A stretch of 64,000 nt of DNA, taken from NCBI RefSeq assembly GCF_027744825.2, contig NC_071334.1, positions 4,731,437-4,795,436 of the forward strand, given 5' to 3'. Position 1 is the stretch's first letter, and each line of letters starts with the position of its first letter. Under the pieces are notes generated by a model. It did not search any database, was not told the DNA's origin, and saw only the letters and a program-made list of their open reading frames with translations. This DNA is from Synchiropus splendidus. Its lineage: Eukaryota; Chordata; Actinopteri; Syngnathiformes; Callionymidae. The translations under genes were made by a program, and so were the position numbers. This document shows positions 35,633 through 47,504 of the stretch, one piece after another.

Positions 35633-36430
35633 CATTTGATGCTGTTGGACTGAAATCCGAGCGAGTTGCCTTCATTAGCTTCATTATCTACCCGTGTCGC
35701 TCAGTGTTTCACTCTCTCAGTACTTCATTAACGTTGCTAACATGTTGAAAACAAAAAGCTAGAAGCACATCTGAGCCCAATGGACTTCAACACCAAGAAA
35801 CTGAAAGACAAACTGATGGCAATGAAGGACACTCCTCCTTAAATGTGTCTCTCCAGAGAGTGAGAGTGGGAAACACAAACGTCTCTGATGCAGTCACAAA
35901 TTCAGGGTAGGGGCAGTAAAAGTTTTATCTCTGGGCTGAGTGTTTGGAGACTGGTGCTTACGCAGTGGCATGGAGCAGGTGGGAGATGAGACGATTGTCT
36001 TATAACCTTCTGATATCCTCAAATCTCACCAAAGAGTGGCAGGAAATGTTCACGTCAATAACCTGAAAACCAGCTGCATTCACCACTGAACCCAACCACT
36101 GAGAGCGACCGGCACAGCTTTGCTGAAGACATTGACCTGTATATTTTCAGAATGAAAAGATACTGAAAGAGTGAAAACGTTTTTTTGAACAAGACACACA
36201 ACTTTCACTTCGATCAGAGGTGTTTGTTCGCAGTCGCAGTTTGGGTCAAAGTTTGGCCGTCTGGTCAGGCCCACTTAAACCGGCAGCTGGTGTTATCCTG
36301 AGGATTAAAATAGCCTCCTCTCTGTTACCCATCCCTGGCCAGCATTAAAGTCTTCCACATTTTCAAAATTGCAAACAGATGCAACTCAAGTACCTGCAAA
36401 TAATCTGCCAAGACCAATTTCAAAAGGGAG
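35633..36430. other. Gene-free noncoding stretch
   Basis: No exon, RNA gene or repeat recognised. Confidence 0.45.
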
Positions 36431-36439
36431 ATTTCAGAA

Positions 36440-37070
36440 TATGTGGGAGTCATTAGAGGGAGTATTATTTCAGCGATGAGCGCGAGAGGGCCAGCCGCAG
36501 ATCACCCAACCAGATGGGTTCTGATGCCTTTTATTCGCGAAGAAAGAAGCCGACATGCCCCCCCCCCCGCCGCATCCACCCTTACTTATTCCCTCCAAAT
36601 GAAGATATATAGCGTGTGTGAAACAATTATGGAGGAATATTGGAAGTTTCAGAGGCAACCAAAGAATGTCAAATTTCCTTTTGAGTTTCTCAAAACAATC
36701 TTTTCATCTTCTTCCCAGTGAGGACGCTTTAGGATCGCTGCTGAACAGGAGGGGGGGAGGAGGGCTGATGTAAACGAGGATACAGACACGGGGATCTGAC
36801 GCGTTTATTGTTTTGTATCGAGTGTAAAATATGAAAAAGAATTAAAAGGTAAGACGCCTTAGAAGAGGCCTGTGGCGTATGTAAATGAAATATGTTTCGG
36901 CAGCATCATTTGCAAGTGCCGCCGTTGTTATTTTGAAGAGTGTTATCTGAAGTTGTTTGTGGTTCGACGCCACTTTAAAGCCTAGCACAACAAAGTGCTC
37001 ACCAATTAAAGATGATTTGAACAGCAAGAACTGCGGCAAACTTCATTAGACGCTATCGCAACACACTTAA
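36440..37070. promoter_or_regulatory. Candidate conserved noncoding element cluster
   Basis: Two blocks: 36440-36720 (AACAATTATGGAGGAATATT near 36623-36643; CpG-rich GATGAGCGCGAGAGG near 36475) and 36790-37070 (GCGTATGTAAATGAAATATG near 36875-36894, ACCAATTAAAGATGATTTG near 37001-37019). A short G-rich tract separates them. Frames of 92 and 62 codons on opposite strands have no family resemblance. Inference from texture. Confidence 0.3.
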
Positions 37071-37254
37071 AACGCCAGTGATGAATAATGTATAATCAAG
37101 CTTTTTTGCTTTGGTTTTTTTTTTTTCCTTGTCCCAACAACTGGTCTCAACTGGTCCAGAAACTATATTACTGACGCTTCTTGCCTTTGATCCAACACCC
37201 TTCAGTGCATGTGACAAACTCAAGGCACAGGGACCAGATCGGACCCGCAGGGAA

Positions 37255-37640
37255 GGGCTGTGTATTGGCAGGTATCTTGCGATATGATACGTATCATGAT
37301 ACAGGAGTGGTGATACAATACATTTCGATATATCGCGATGCTGTATGTCCAGCAATATATTGTAAAAAGAACCATCATTTTTAGCAGTAAAATCAGATAA
37401 TGAAGTACAATATAATGTGGATGAAAACAAGTTTTTTCTTATGACGCCGGTCCAGTTAGATTTTCAGTCAAAATTTGCGTGCAAGAATAAAGAAATAACA
37501 CCAGGTATGCAGCAACATATCCAAGTATCTATGTAGCCAATTTTAAATATCAAGACAATATCACACGATCAAGTATTGCGATATTTCAGCAAAAATATTG
37601 ACACAATACTGTACAAGCAACTACTGCGATATTCGAGCGT
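37255..37640. repeat. Fragment of a GATAT/CGATA-rich dispersed repeat
   Basis: Repeated ATCTTGCGATATGATACG, TTTCGATATATCGCGATGC, TATTGCGATATTTC and CTGCGATATTCG words match the texture of a widespread vertebrate repeat built on GCGATATATCG words. Family boundaries are not visible. Confidence 0.5.
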
Positions 37641-39423
37641 ATCAATATTTTATTATATGTTGCTTTGGCAAATATAGCGGTCAATAAATATTCAGAATAC
37701 TTCCAAGGACCAAACAGTTGACGCACGAGGAAGAGATTTTGATTCAAGATAGGAACAGTGATGCCGTTGATGTCTGTGCCTCAAGGAGAGAACACAGAGC
37801 TTCTAGCATTGTGAGGTAGGGTTGAGATGCTTTAGACTAAACTTAGGCTCCAATGATGTACAAGGAAACTGGTATTGATTTTGACTCATGTTTCTTAAAA
37901 GGAGTGCCAGTTTATTGTATTTAAAAGTGAATTCTCTGCCGCTCACAACTTTTTGGTCCTACCTAGCATATTTGGGTTTGACATCCTTGGTCATATGTAA
38001 AGAATATTTCCAGTTGGTTATATTGTTGACTAAATTTCAGAAGAGTCTTGCCTCAACTAAAATAAAGACTCTCTTGGGCACCAAGAAAACAGGTGTGTCC
38101 AGGTAACAGGGCTCACGTATAAGTCACGATCCGACGTACTCGAGATACCAGCTATGATGTGATGACAGCGTATAAATAGCAGAGTTTCAACCGTGGTGCA
38201 ACGAACACAGGACTGTTTGGAACGCAGGATTGATCAGGTACTAAACAAAGGTAAATCCAGTCTGTCCTCAACAGGGCCTTTATGTGATGTTCAAATGTCT
38301 TAACTTTGGTGGCAAACAAAGAGCTGTTGCAAACCTGTGGAGAAGACATGTTGACTTCAGAGGAGAGGGGCTGAACTATACAGCAACAGGAATGTGTTCA
38401 ATCGTCACTCCTGTCTGCCAAACATGAGCGTTTTCACGTCCGTGTTGTCCACGAATGGCACATTTTCAATTCCAATTTGAATAAACTCAGAGCGTCACAG
38501 TGCGTAAACTCCTTATCCCGAGCAAAAACATGTTTATATCAAAACCAATCTGCATCGGTGAGGGGGAATTAAAGTGGTGGGGAGCGTCTGAACTAGGTTT
38601 TATTCTTCTTCACGATCAAAATCATCAAGCCCTTAAAACAATACGCATTCAATCAAAATGTTCATAATTGTAACAGTAGGAAGCATTTGCAGCATTCCAC
38701 CCACAACAAACAGGCTTTGTTCTACTGTTATGAGAGGCAGCGCGGGGACACAATCAAGTGCGTGAGAAAGCCAGGGAAGCAGGATTTCAAGCAAGTCCTC
38801 CCACTTTTGCTTTCTCCCTGCACCTCCTCTTCTTCAGTGGCCCTGTTCGCACCGTTGTGTTTTTTTGCTACACGGGGTCAGGCATATTATTTGCTTCCTG
38901 TCTGGATGAAGCTGGCAGAAAGCAAGTGGGGTAATTGAGTGGTACATAACATGTGCCCTCCCTGCTCACAGATGACAGATGGATTATAAAAACTTCAAAG
39001 CCAGCATTTGGAGCACCAGGGGAGAGTTGCTAGGTATTTGAACTATCATTCTTCACCCAGGAGACAATGAGTGTCTGAAATGGCGCATACATCAAGGAAA
39101 GCTGCGCACAGACACACACACGCTCTGTTAGTGTGCGCTTTATATTTAACATCTCGCAACGCCGTGCCAAGCTCCGGAAGATAACAAGTGAAGAGGGGCG
39201 GGGTCCTATTTTTGTCATTTTCTTCATGCTCTCAACTGAGTCAAATTATTACCAGTCATTTCACTCGAAGGTATTGGGACAATGACGACTTGAATGAAGC
39301 ATTGGAGGGTTTCAGCCATGTATCGGCAGTCAACCTGGTGCTGGGTTTCCGCTACGTGTACAGGATGATGGCGCACCTTTCTTTCCATTTAAAGACGCAT
39401 TAAAATGAAGTGGACACATGTAA
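37641..39423. other. Gene-free noncoding stretch
   Basis: No supported gene. A good TATA-box word, TATAAATAG, lies at 38171-38179, but no downstream exon or initiator is evident. Confidence 0.5.
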
Positions 39424-39620
39424 CGCATCATGGAGGTGGATATTATTTATGTTTAAGTCTTTTGCTCGTGGAACTCAAGTCACACATTCCGGCCGCACGT
39501 ATGAAGAGATGGACCGCATGGGAGTGGCATGGATTTCAGAAAGATTTACTTCTTATGATTAAAAACTAGTGTTTTTATTGTCACCAATTCAGTAAATGTC
39601 AAAACTTTCCCATCTGCTTG
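39424..39620 (+). repeat. Dispersed repeat family A, copy 2
   Basis: Same order of blocks as 11400-11640 on the same strand: GCATCATGGAGGTG, CACATTCCGGCCGCACGTATG, a TTACTTCTTATGATTAAAAACTAG segment and CAATTCAGTAAATG. Slightly shorter than copy 1. No terminal repeats, tail or target duplication recognised. Confidence 0.6.
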
Positions 39621-41430
39621 TGTATTTCTCGAGGGATGGGCCACAGTTTCCATAAAATCCTGGCAGTGATGAAATAACTATGTTAGACATCGTGTACAAA
39701 TGTGTATTTTCTCAGCAAGATAAAATCTAACCACAGTATAATTGCATTAAAATACACCACATGCATTATGCATCAAGCATAGACCAAGTATACAGCTTTT
39801 TTTTTTTTCTATCAGCAAAAAAGACCACACAAAGCCCAATATCCATCTTTCAAAATTAAAACTGATGTTCCATTTCATTCCTATGTTGTCATAAATTCCA
39901 TGAAAATGGGGTCATATGAATCGTAAAACTGCAAAACAACCCAATAGCAACCAACACCAAGCAATATGAAAGACCAGTCAAGTACAACTTGACTACATGT
40001 GTTTTTACTAACTTCTACCATAGAGTGGTGACGGGAAGTTGCACAAAATGTTAGGACCGAAAACACCATTCTGAGGGGGCTATGCACTTTTCTTTTATCC
40101 TGCTACTCACAGACAAGTTTGACAGCAAGTCAGTGACAACAGAATTATCACATTTTTTTATTTATTTTTATTGTAGCTAATATCCGACAATGTGATCAGA
40201 GGCATAGATCTGTTCCGAAGGTATTTAAATGGTTGATAGGGTCTCTAGAAATTCCTGCCCCATTCATAACTACCGATAAATAAGTAAAACTTGCCAAAAA
40301 AAAATCATCAAAAACAAAACACATTTGACATCCTCACAGGTGGCACAACATTGCTGGTGGCTGAAGGGTTCCGGGTCACCTGTGCCGCTCCCTTGTTACG
40401 GCCATGCCGCTTCCTTTATAGCGGTGAGCCGACACAGTTCCTGGCAAAGGATTGTGCAGCGTCCTATTGCTCTAGAGCATCCCACTTTTGTGCGTGAGCA
40501 TCGAAAAACTTCGCCATAAAAGCTAACACTAACATCATTTGATAACCCCTGCGTCGTCGAGCAGTAACACATTATACAGTGATCCCTTGGTCACCAAGAC
40601 ATTCTGTCTACTCTCCACTTCTGCGCTCAATATATGAAGTGTTTGGCCTGAGCACTCAGTGATTCATGTCTGGAAGAAGTTCCTGCCTGAAATAAGGAAG
40701 TTTATCTCTGCTCTCGCAGGAGAACGTAGCGCAAAATGAGTGAGTTTCCAGTGAAAGCTACTCGACCAAAACACGTCAAAGGGATATCTTTAAAAGCATT
40801 GTGACCACGTCTACACAGCCAAGCAACGTTACTTACACATGACCCTCTTCACAGTCCGTCTGAGGCGGTTTTGAAAAGCACAGCCTGCTCATCAGCCTTA
40901 TCACAAAGGAAAATAAATAAAGTGGGCACTGTAAGTGAAGACGAAAATAGTGAGCGGCAATGCCTATAATCATCTTATAAGCATGATTTATGAAAGGGCC
41001 ATCTGCCTCGCCTGACTTAAGCACAGAGGCAACCTTTAATAATATAAGGACGTGGGGAGGAGGGGAGGGGGTGAGCGCTCGGGGGAGGGGGAAGACTGCC
41101 GGGCAAATTCACACACAAACACAATAACGTCAAAAAAACAGCGGAAACCAAGGAGGCATCATCTCACCGTGTTCTTCAGCATTAGTTCAAATGGCAGCTA
41201 GTAACCACTGACCTCCCCTGTCAGCGTTTAACCCCGGCCCCTCCTCTTGACCCCGGAGGAATTAGCAGCCCCTCACTGTAATTCACACGCAGACACACAC
41301 AAGGGAACAAACCTAAGGAGACGCAGCTCTGTGACACGCAGTTTTCACATTTAAACTTAAAAAAAAAATAAAGTTATGGACTGAAGAAAATAAAAGACTG
41401 ACTTTGTTCAGTTCTATTTCTATGGTGTAA
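39621..41430. other. Gene-free noncoding stretch
   Basis: No supported gene. TACAGTGATCCCTTGG at about 40575 resembles a pogo/Tigger-type terminus but its partner was not found. A G-rich tract with repeated G4 runs lies at 41053-41091. Confidence 0.45.
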
Positions 41431-41439
41431 GTGTTTTCC

Positions 41440-41790
41440 ACACGTTACACTAAACAATGACGCGGACCCCGACAGAGACGGAACTTGAAATGCCTGCGAA
41501 TCTTTTCATTGAAAAACCAACTGTAACTGAAGCCATCGCGAGCCGATTATCCGCGAAAAGATAAAAGCAATTGATTTATCTTGTAATGTCAGCGAGGAAC
41601 TTAATTCAATCTCCCTTGCAGATTCGCCGAGTGACCTTTCCTCCAACCTGCCACCAAGACCAGTTAAAACTCATTTTCCCGATATTACGTACAGAATAGC
41701 TGCCAGTTGTCGCCGCAGTATGACATTTCCGACTGACAAATGTCATCGTCGCCGATGATCAAAATTACTTTTCCCTGTCACATTCGGGGG
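41440..41790. promoter_or_regulatory. Candidate conserved noncoding element
   Basis: Repeat-free 350 bp with high CpG retention and factor-like words: AGCAATTGATTTATCTTG near 41567-41585, GAACTTAATTCAATCTCCC near 41597-41615, ATTTCCGACTGACAAATGTC near 41725-41745. CAATTG and TTAATT cores are closely spaced. Inference only. Confidence 0.3.
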
Positions 41791-43600
41791 GAAGCTTCAC
41801 CGTTTGGACGGACAGATGAAGTGCAGCATCTCGGGACATCAGGACGGTCGGCTATCACACCCCAGCCGGTGACCTCTGGCCCCGGGGGTTGACCTGGAAA
41901 TGGCCGCCGACATGACCTTTAACAATGGCAACACCTCTGCTCTTGTCTTCATATATTCAAAGGTGCGACAAACTTTTTTATTGCCAAAAAAATAGGTTCA
42001 AAATTCAAATTTAAATTCATAACTGAGACTCAACAGAAGCAGCATTTGAAATCCATTTGGCGAATTAAAACACTTTTTTTTCTTTTTCTTATTGCCACTT
42101 TAAATGGCCAGATCTTATTTGAAGAAATAAAGCGGAATATAATATGTGTGAAAACAAAAGTACACGGACAGAATAGACGCACCACGCTGACTCAGGCAGA
42201 AGCTCCTTAACACGAGGCCACGGCACCCACAAAAAGTGAGCAGCAGATTTTCAGGAATCGTCGGAAACTTTACATGCCGCTCCTCATCTGTCTTTTCCTC
42301 TCAGCATGTGCGAGCTGAGGCGCACGTGCTTCTGCCTTCACCCTCATTACCGGCTAACTACGCAGTTTGATTAAAAGCGTGTATACTGAGGAAGAGAGAC
42401 ACTGAAAGAGAGGGTGGGGGGGGGCGTCAGGGGTGAGGAAGGAGAGGAAAAAGAAGAAAAAAAAAAACAGGCCGAACCTCCATAATTAAGATCACTTCAC
42501 AGATTACCTCCGGCAACAAAAGCGAGGCGAGCGGCCGCCTGCAGCCGCAGAGATTGGATCAGAAAGGGGAGTTGAGGAGGAGTGACCTCCGCCGGGCTCC
42601 ACGCACGGATCAAATGGCAGGTATCAAACAGACGACAGGTACCAGTCCCCACCACAGGAAGTGACTCAGAGATAGTGACAGGGTTTCAGGTGGCAGATCA
42701 TGTCGCCAGGTTTCTCCCGACCTACGAATAAAGTCACACCGAATAAAAAAAAAAAGAAAAAAGGCACTTGTATCTACACACACTCCACTTGGAAACCCTG
42801 ATCTCCAGCGAACAGGGGGAGCCCATTTAGCCTAATCACAGGGATCTTGCCGGAGCGCCTGGAAACCCTCGGGGGGCGATCAGCAATCAGAGAGACGGAG
42901 GCTGCGAGAGAGAGAAATAAACTCCACCTTAACTTCAGATTTGCCATACAAGCCCACATCTGATCCCTAATCTGGATGTAGCTGGTCCATGAGATTGAGC
43001 AGAGAGAGTGGGGGGTCCGGTTAAACACCAGGGGATTCCAGCGATGGAATTGCAGCACAGGGCTTTTGAAAAGCAGAATAGCAAGGGTTTTTCAGATGAT
43101 CGTACTTCGCTGTACCGTCATTCCACAAGCGAATCCATGTTTCCGTCACACAGTTGCTTTACAGTGAGCGTATTTCAAAGGCAAAAGGTTCAGGAAAAAA
43201 GGTGCAAATGGCAAGTCATATTAAAAACTGACAAAGATGTTTCAATAAATATGTGCAAAAGTGGCCAAGATTCTGTCCACATGGAAACATCGATAAAGAA
43301 AACGCTTGCATATGTTATAGACTATTTATTGTTGGAGAAATAAACTTGGCAAAACTTTCCAAAACCCATAAACATGTCTATATTTGACATGATGCTTAAG
43401 TCTTTTTTCATGTCAAAGCTGTCAGGAAATCCATGTGAAACTTGCCAAGAAGCGCAAGTAATGACTCCATCATCTATACATCATCATAAGCATGAGCTAT
43501 AACTCAGATTTTCCACTGACTCCCACTGCGGCAGGACATCTCGTGTTTGGAATAAGGTTATAGGTGTGTGGTGGGCCGATGTAATCGGGGCCGACTTGTG
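41791..43600. other. Gene-free noncoding stretch
   Basis: No supported gene. Homopolymer-rich around 42740-42760. A 111-codon + strand frame (43008-43343) has no recognisable motif. The segment near 42480-42560 (CATAATTAAGATCACTTC, then a CpG-rich GCGAGGCGAGCGGCCGCC stretch) is mildly enhancer-like. Confidence 0.45.
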
Positions 43601-43607
43601 GCCATCA

Positions 43608-43957
43608 ACAGCATCGGACCAGCGAGGCTTCATGAAACAGTGCTTGCTTGATGTCATTCTTGGCTACAACAACTAGTGATGGGCTTGTGAGGCTTCATGA
43701 AACAGTCTCCTCATTCCTTGAGTCCACCAGATGTCACTCTTTTGCTTTGAACATCTGTTTCAATGGAGCCACACATCATATTTAAGTCAAGAGCGCCACC
43801 TTCTGGGCTCAGAAAATTATGATATTGTTTCATGAAGCCTCACAAACCTATCACCAGCCTAACAACGAGTTCAATGCACTCTCACACCGTTTTTAAATCA
43901 AAGACACCACCTTCTGAGGACTCAAAATGACGACACTGTTTCCTGATGCCTCATCTG
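43608..43957. mobile_element. MITE inserted into a copy of its own family
   Basis: Outer copy: left half 43608-43672 (GCGAGGCTTCATGAAACAGT...) and right half 43858-43957 (ending CACTGTTTCCTGATGCCTCA). Inner copy: 43673-43857, with termini CTAGTGATGGGCTTGTGAGG and the complement CTGGTGATAGGTTTGTGAGG. Both share TTCATGAAACA at the ends and an internal CCACCTTCTG(G/A)G block. Inverted ends extend about 65 bp. The flanks of the inner copy share AACAA but no perfect 8-bp duplication remains. TIR sequence (TAGTGATGGGC) suggests hAT affinity. No transposase. Confidence 0.82.
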
Positions 43958-44105
43958 CCTTTCACTTCCTGCTGAGGCCAAAAAAAATGAGTGGCGCTCT
44001 CTAACTTGTAAGAATTGCGAGATTGCACCTGTTAGATTGAGAACCTGTGACTCGGCCGCAGGCCACAGCCTCCATGGGTCATGGTTGGCCTAAACCAGAC
44101 CAGGG

Positions 44106-44170
44106 CAAAGTGTGGCCCGGGGGCCATATGCTGGCCGATGCCTGTATTTTTGTGGCCCTTTTGACGTCAG
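44106..44170 (+). mobile_element. hAT-like terminus, left end
   Basis: AGGGCAAAGTGTGGCCCGGG followed by GGCCATATGC matches the GGGCAAAC-GGCCCGGGGGCCA signature of common hAT MITE ends. A weak candidate for the opposite end lies near 44570-44613 (GGCCCCCGACAAC, GTGGCTAAAGG), which would make an element of about 510 bp; that pairing is uncertain. Confidence 0.5.
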
Positions 44171-45525
44171 ACTAAAAATATAACTGGTATGTTTGTACTT
44201 TTTCGTTTTCTCTCTCTTGCAGTCGCTACTGCCACCACTTCAGCCATAAATATATAAGTATAAATATATATTCTTTTCATTGGCCATTTTTGTGTGTTTT
44301 TCTCGTTCCTCAAAATACACTGAAGGAATATTGAAAATATATTTTGAAATAAATTGCCTGTTTTATCTTGAAGACCAAAGTTATGTTGATATATATTCAT
44401 ATTAAATGCGTATAAAATGAAATATTTCAATATATTTCATGGTTATTTACACTTCTTAATATCCTTACTAACACTTAATCTTTTTAGGTTCATTTTGTCC
44501 TTTTTACGTATATATTTTGGATATTTTTGCCATAATGTTTTGTAGTCATCAATGTCTTTGTTTGATGATGGCCCCCGACAACAGTTACAATAATGTGGCT
44601 AAAGGTTTAACTCTGCACTGTGCTGTATTGTCCTAACATAGAACTGCAGAAGTGGGAAGCGACTGACTTCTGTCAGTCTACTAACTTTTCACCCTTGAAT
44701 GTGAGCATAGCATATGGCAACAGGATTGAAGAGAAGATTGAGGCAGCCATAGCAAACATATACCTGCCTGTATGCAACATATTCCTGGCCACTATTGACC
44801 CGTGAAGAGAAACTTCAGTGCGGCGCAGCTTGAATCCCACTTCTGTTGATTTAGTTCTCGTCATTTGGATGACAAATCTCCAGTTCTTCCTCCTATTCTT
44901 TCTTTAACGGGAACATCAGAGCGACAGATGGTCTGCAAATCGAAATCTGCTAAAAGTGACCCTCAATTTTTGGGAGGCGGGGGGTAAGTGGGCTGGAAGT
45001 GTGAACTCACTTCCACCCTTGGAGCCTATCAGTGTCACCAACCTCACCACGGAGGCAAGTGTTTCTCCAGCGCGCTCCCTTCCGTCGGCCCAGTTTAGCA
45101 AAAGCGGCACAACAGACAAGCTGAGCGAGAGCCCGTGCCCCGGCACTTCCACTTCGCTCTCCCCCCATCGCCGCGATTTGGTGTGAGCGACACAACAAAA
45201 GCCACCGAATCCAATTCGGAGATGAAGAAAACAACAATCAGAACTAATAATAATAACAAGGAAATAAAAGAGTCAGCGGGGGGGAGCCGGAGAAGACAAG
45301 GTGGGTGGTGGAACAAGAAAGAAAGAAATGATTCGGGGGAATCTGTGGAGATCTGTTAAAAAGGTTTATTTTAAAGCAGCATCTTATGACCTAAAAAGAA
45401 GTGTTAAAGGGACGAGCCAGGCAGCAGGGGGATTCTTGCATTGCTAACCCACCTGGGTAAAAAGGCGGATAAATAACAGACTGTTTAGTTGCCACCTAGA
45501 ACAGGACTCTTTTTAAGTGGTTCAT
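44171..45525. other. Gene-free noncoding stretch
   Basis: AT-rich DNA on the left, purine-rich DNA around 45230-45320. Several short overlapping frames in 44916-45359 reflect open GC-balanced sequence; none has a family motif. Confidence 0.45.
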
Positions 45526-45529
45526 GAAA

Positions 45530-45625
45530 GACGTGACAGCTCTGAGCGGAGACACGCCGCCACACGTGTAAAGTCTATTTTATCTAATTAAATAAAACAC
45601 CAGGTGGTATTTTTTTGGCGTGTCT
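45530..45625. promoter_or_regulatory. Candidate conserved noncoding element, short
   Basis: A perfect E-box CACGTG at about 45563-45568, TATTTTATCTAATTAAATAA (GATA-like plus homeodomain core) and CACCAGGTGG (another E-box) lie within 60 bp. Such combinations are common in developmental enhancers. Motif-based inference. Confidence 0.28.
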
Positions 45626-46186
45626 TTGTTTTTGCCAGGGTGCACATGTGACTGGAAAAGAAAAACAGAACAAAAGCAAAGATCAAATGTTCAGAGTTAA
45701 TCTGGATATTTCATGTTTATTTATACATTTTAGTGGGGCTATAGGCTGCTGCAGAAATAGCACAACGGTATCAGGAGGTGAGGAGAAGGGACTTTGCCTT
45801 TTATCTCAAGACAGTTGTTTTTGACCTTTTGTGCTATAATTAACGGAAGAATAATTATGTTTACTTTGCTTCATTTATAAGGAAGATTCTGGGTCCATGA
45901 AGTCAAAACTTAAACACAGCTTTTCCACTAGACTGAGACAGCACGACTGGATGACAGCAGTTTTAGAGGAGACTCAGGCAATAATTCATTTGACAAAAAA
46001 AAATATCATGCAGCTTGATAATAATTGTCCATAGGACTGTGGTTGGAAATTGTGAGATTTATTGAGTGATTTATGTTTATATTATGTTAATATTATTTGG
46101 ATTATATTTATTTATTTATAAGTGAAATATATGTTATTTGGCAACAGGAATGTTGTGGATATCTTATATAGTAAGTCACACATGTG
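45626..46186. other. Gene-free noncoding stretch
   Basis: AT-rich unique sequence leading into the minisatellite; nothing recognised. Confidence 0.45.
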
Positions 46187-47152
46187 CAAGTCTCGAGTCT
46201 TATCCTTTAGGGTTCAAGCAAGTCTGGAGTCTTAACCCTCCAGTCTCTCGCAAGTCTCTAGTCTCATCCTTCAGGGTTCAAGCAAGTCTCAAGTCTTAAC
46301 CCTCCAGTCTCTAGCAAGTCTCTAGTCTTGTCCTTCAGGGTTCAAGCAAGTCTCAAGTCTTAACCCTCCAGTCTCTAGCAAGTCTCTGGTCTCATCCTTC
46401 AGGGTTCAAGCAAGTCTCAAGTCTTAACCCTCCAGTCTCTAGCAAGTCTCTAGTCTTGTCCTTCAGGGTTCAAGCAAGTCTGGAGTCTTAACCTTCCAGT
46501 CTCCAGGAAGTCTCTAGTCTCATCCTTCAGGGCTCAAGCAAGTCTGGAGTCTTGTGATTCGGAGGTCAAGCAATTCTCAAGTCTTAACCCTACAGTCTCT
46601 AACAAGTCTCAAGTTTTAACCCTCCAGTCTCTAGCAAGTCTCTAGTCTTGTCCTTCAGGGTTCAAGAAAGTCTGGAGTCTTAACCTTCCAGTCTCCAGGA
46701 AGTCTCGAGTTTTATCATTCAGGGCTCAAGCCAGTCTCAAGTTTTAACCCTCCAGTCTCCAGCAAGTCTGGAGTCTTAACCCTCCAGTCTCTGGCAAGTC
46801 TCTAGTCTCATCCTTCAGGGCTCAAGCTAGTCTCAAGTCTTAACCCTCCAGTCTCTAGCAAGTCTGGAGTCTTGTGATTCGGAGGTCAAGCAATTCTCAA
46901 GTCTTAACCCTCCAGTCTCTAACAAGTCTCAAGTTTTAACCCTCCAGTCTCTGGCAAGTCTCTAGTCTCATCCTTCAGGGTTCAAGCAAGTCTCGAGTCT
47001 TAACCCTCCAGTCTCTAGCAAGTCTCTCGTCTTGTCCTTCAGGGCTCAAGCAATTCTCAAGTCTTAACCCCCCAGTCTCTAACAAGTCTCAAGTCCGTAT
47101 CCTCCAGTCTCTAGCAAGTCTCGAGTCTTAACCCTCAAGTCTCAAGCAAGTC
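46187..47152 (+). repeat. Hierarchical minisatellite: 32-bp half-units, 64-bp units, 320-bp higher order
   Basis: About 15 units of 64 bp. Each unit is two related 32-bp halves: one starts AAGTCTCTAGTCTCATCC and ends TTCAAGC, the other starts AAGTCTCAAGTCTTAACC and ends CTCTAGC. A rare variant (CTTGTGATTCGGAGGTCAAG) occurs at 46551 and again at 46871, exactly 320 bp or five units apart, together with the neighbouring unit variants, showing a later five-unit duplication. Array length 966 bp equals 15.1 units. No sustained coding frame. Confidence 0.97.
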
Positions 47153-47500
47153 AAATCATTTTTTTTTCTTGATATTTCTTCATGTGACGCTTCATTCCTA
47201 CCAGTGCAAGGGCCCATTTTCCACCACGATCTTGGAAATAAAAAGGGGAGTTTGTTTGTTTGATCTCAAATAAGAGCAAGGGTAAACAAATAGATATATA
47301 TTTACCTTTAAGAAAATATGTTTCCACCCGCTGTGGTGAGGTGCCAGGCGTTTACAGAAGGCTGTGTGTTTAAACGCCGGGAACGCTCCTTTGCCTTTTG
47401 GGTTTACTTTTGCATAACTGCAGAACAGTAATGTGGTATTAAGGCGCTTCTCCTGGGGAAAGTTGTGTATGTGTTTCTTTAAATTATGCATACTTAAGGA
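47153..47500. other. Gene-free noncoding stretch
   Basis: Ordinary sequence after the minisatellite; a 97-codon minus-strand frame (47198-47491) has no family motif. Confidence 0.45.
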
Positions 47501-47504
47501 AAAA

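Noticed and set aside
38171..38179. TATAAATAG as a promoter
   Set aside because: An isolated TATA word in AT-rich DNA without initiator, CpG enrichment or exon downstream.
40570..40590. TACAGTGATCCCTTGG as a pogo-like terminus
   Set aside because: No partner terminus or target-site evidence found; kept only as a note in the stretch description.
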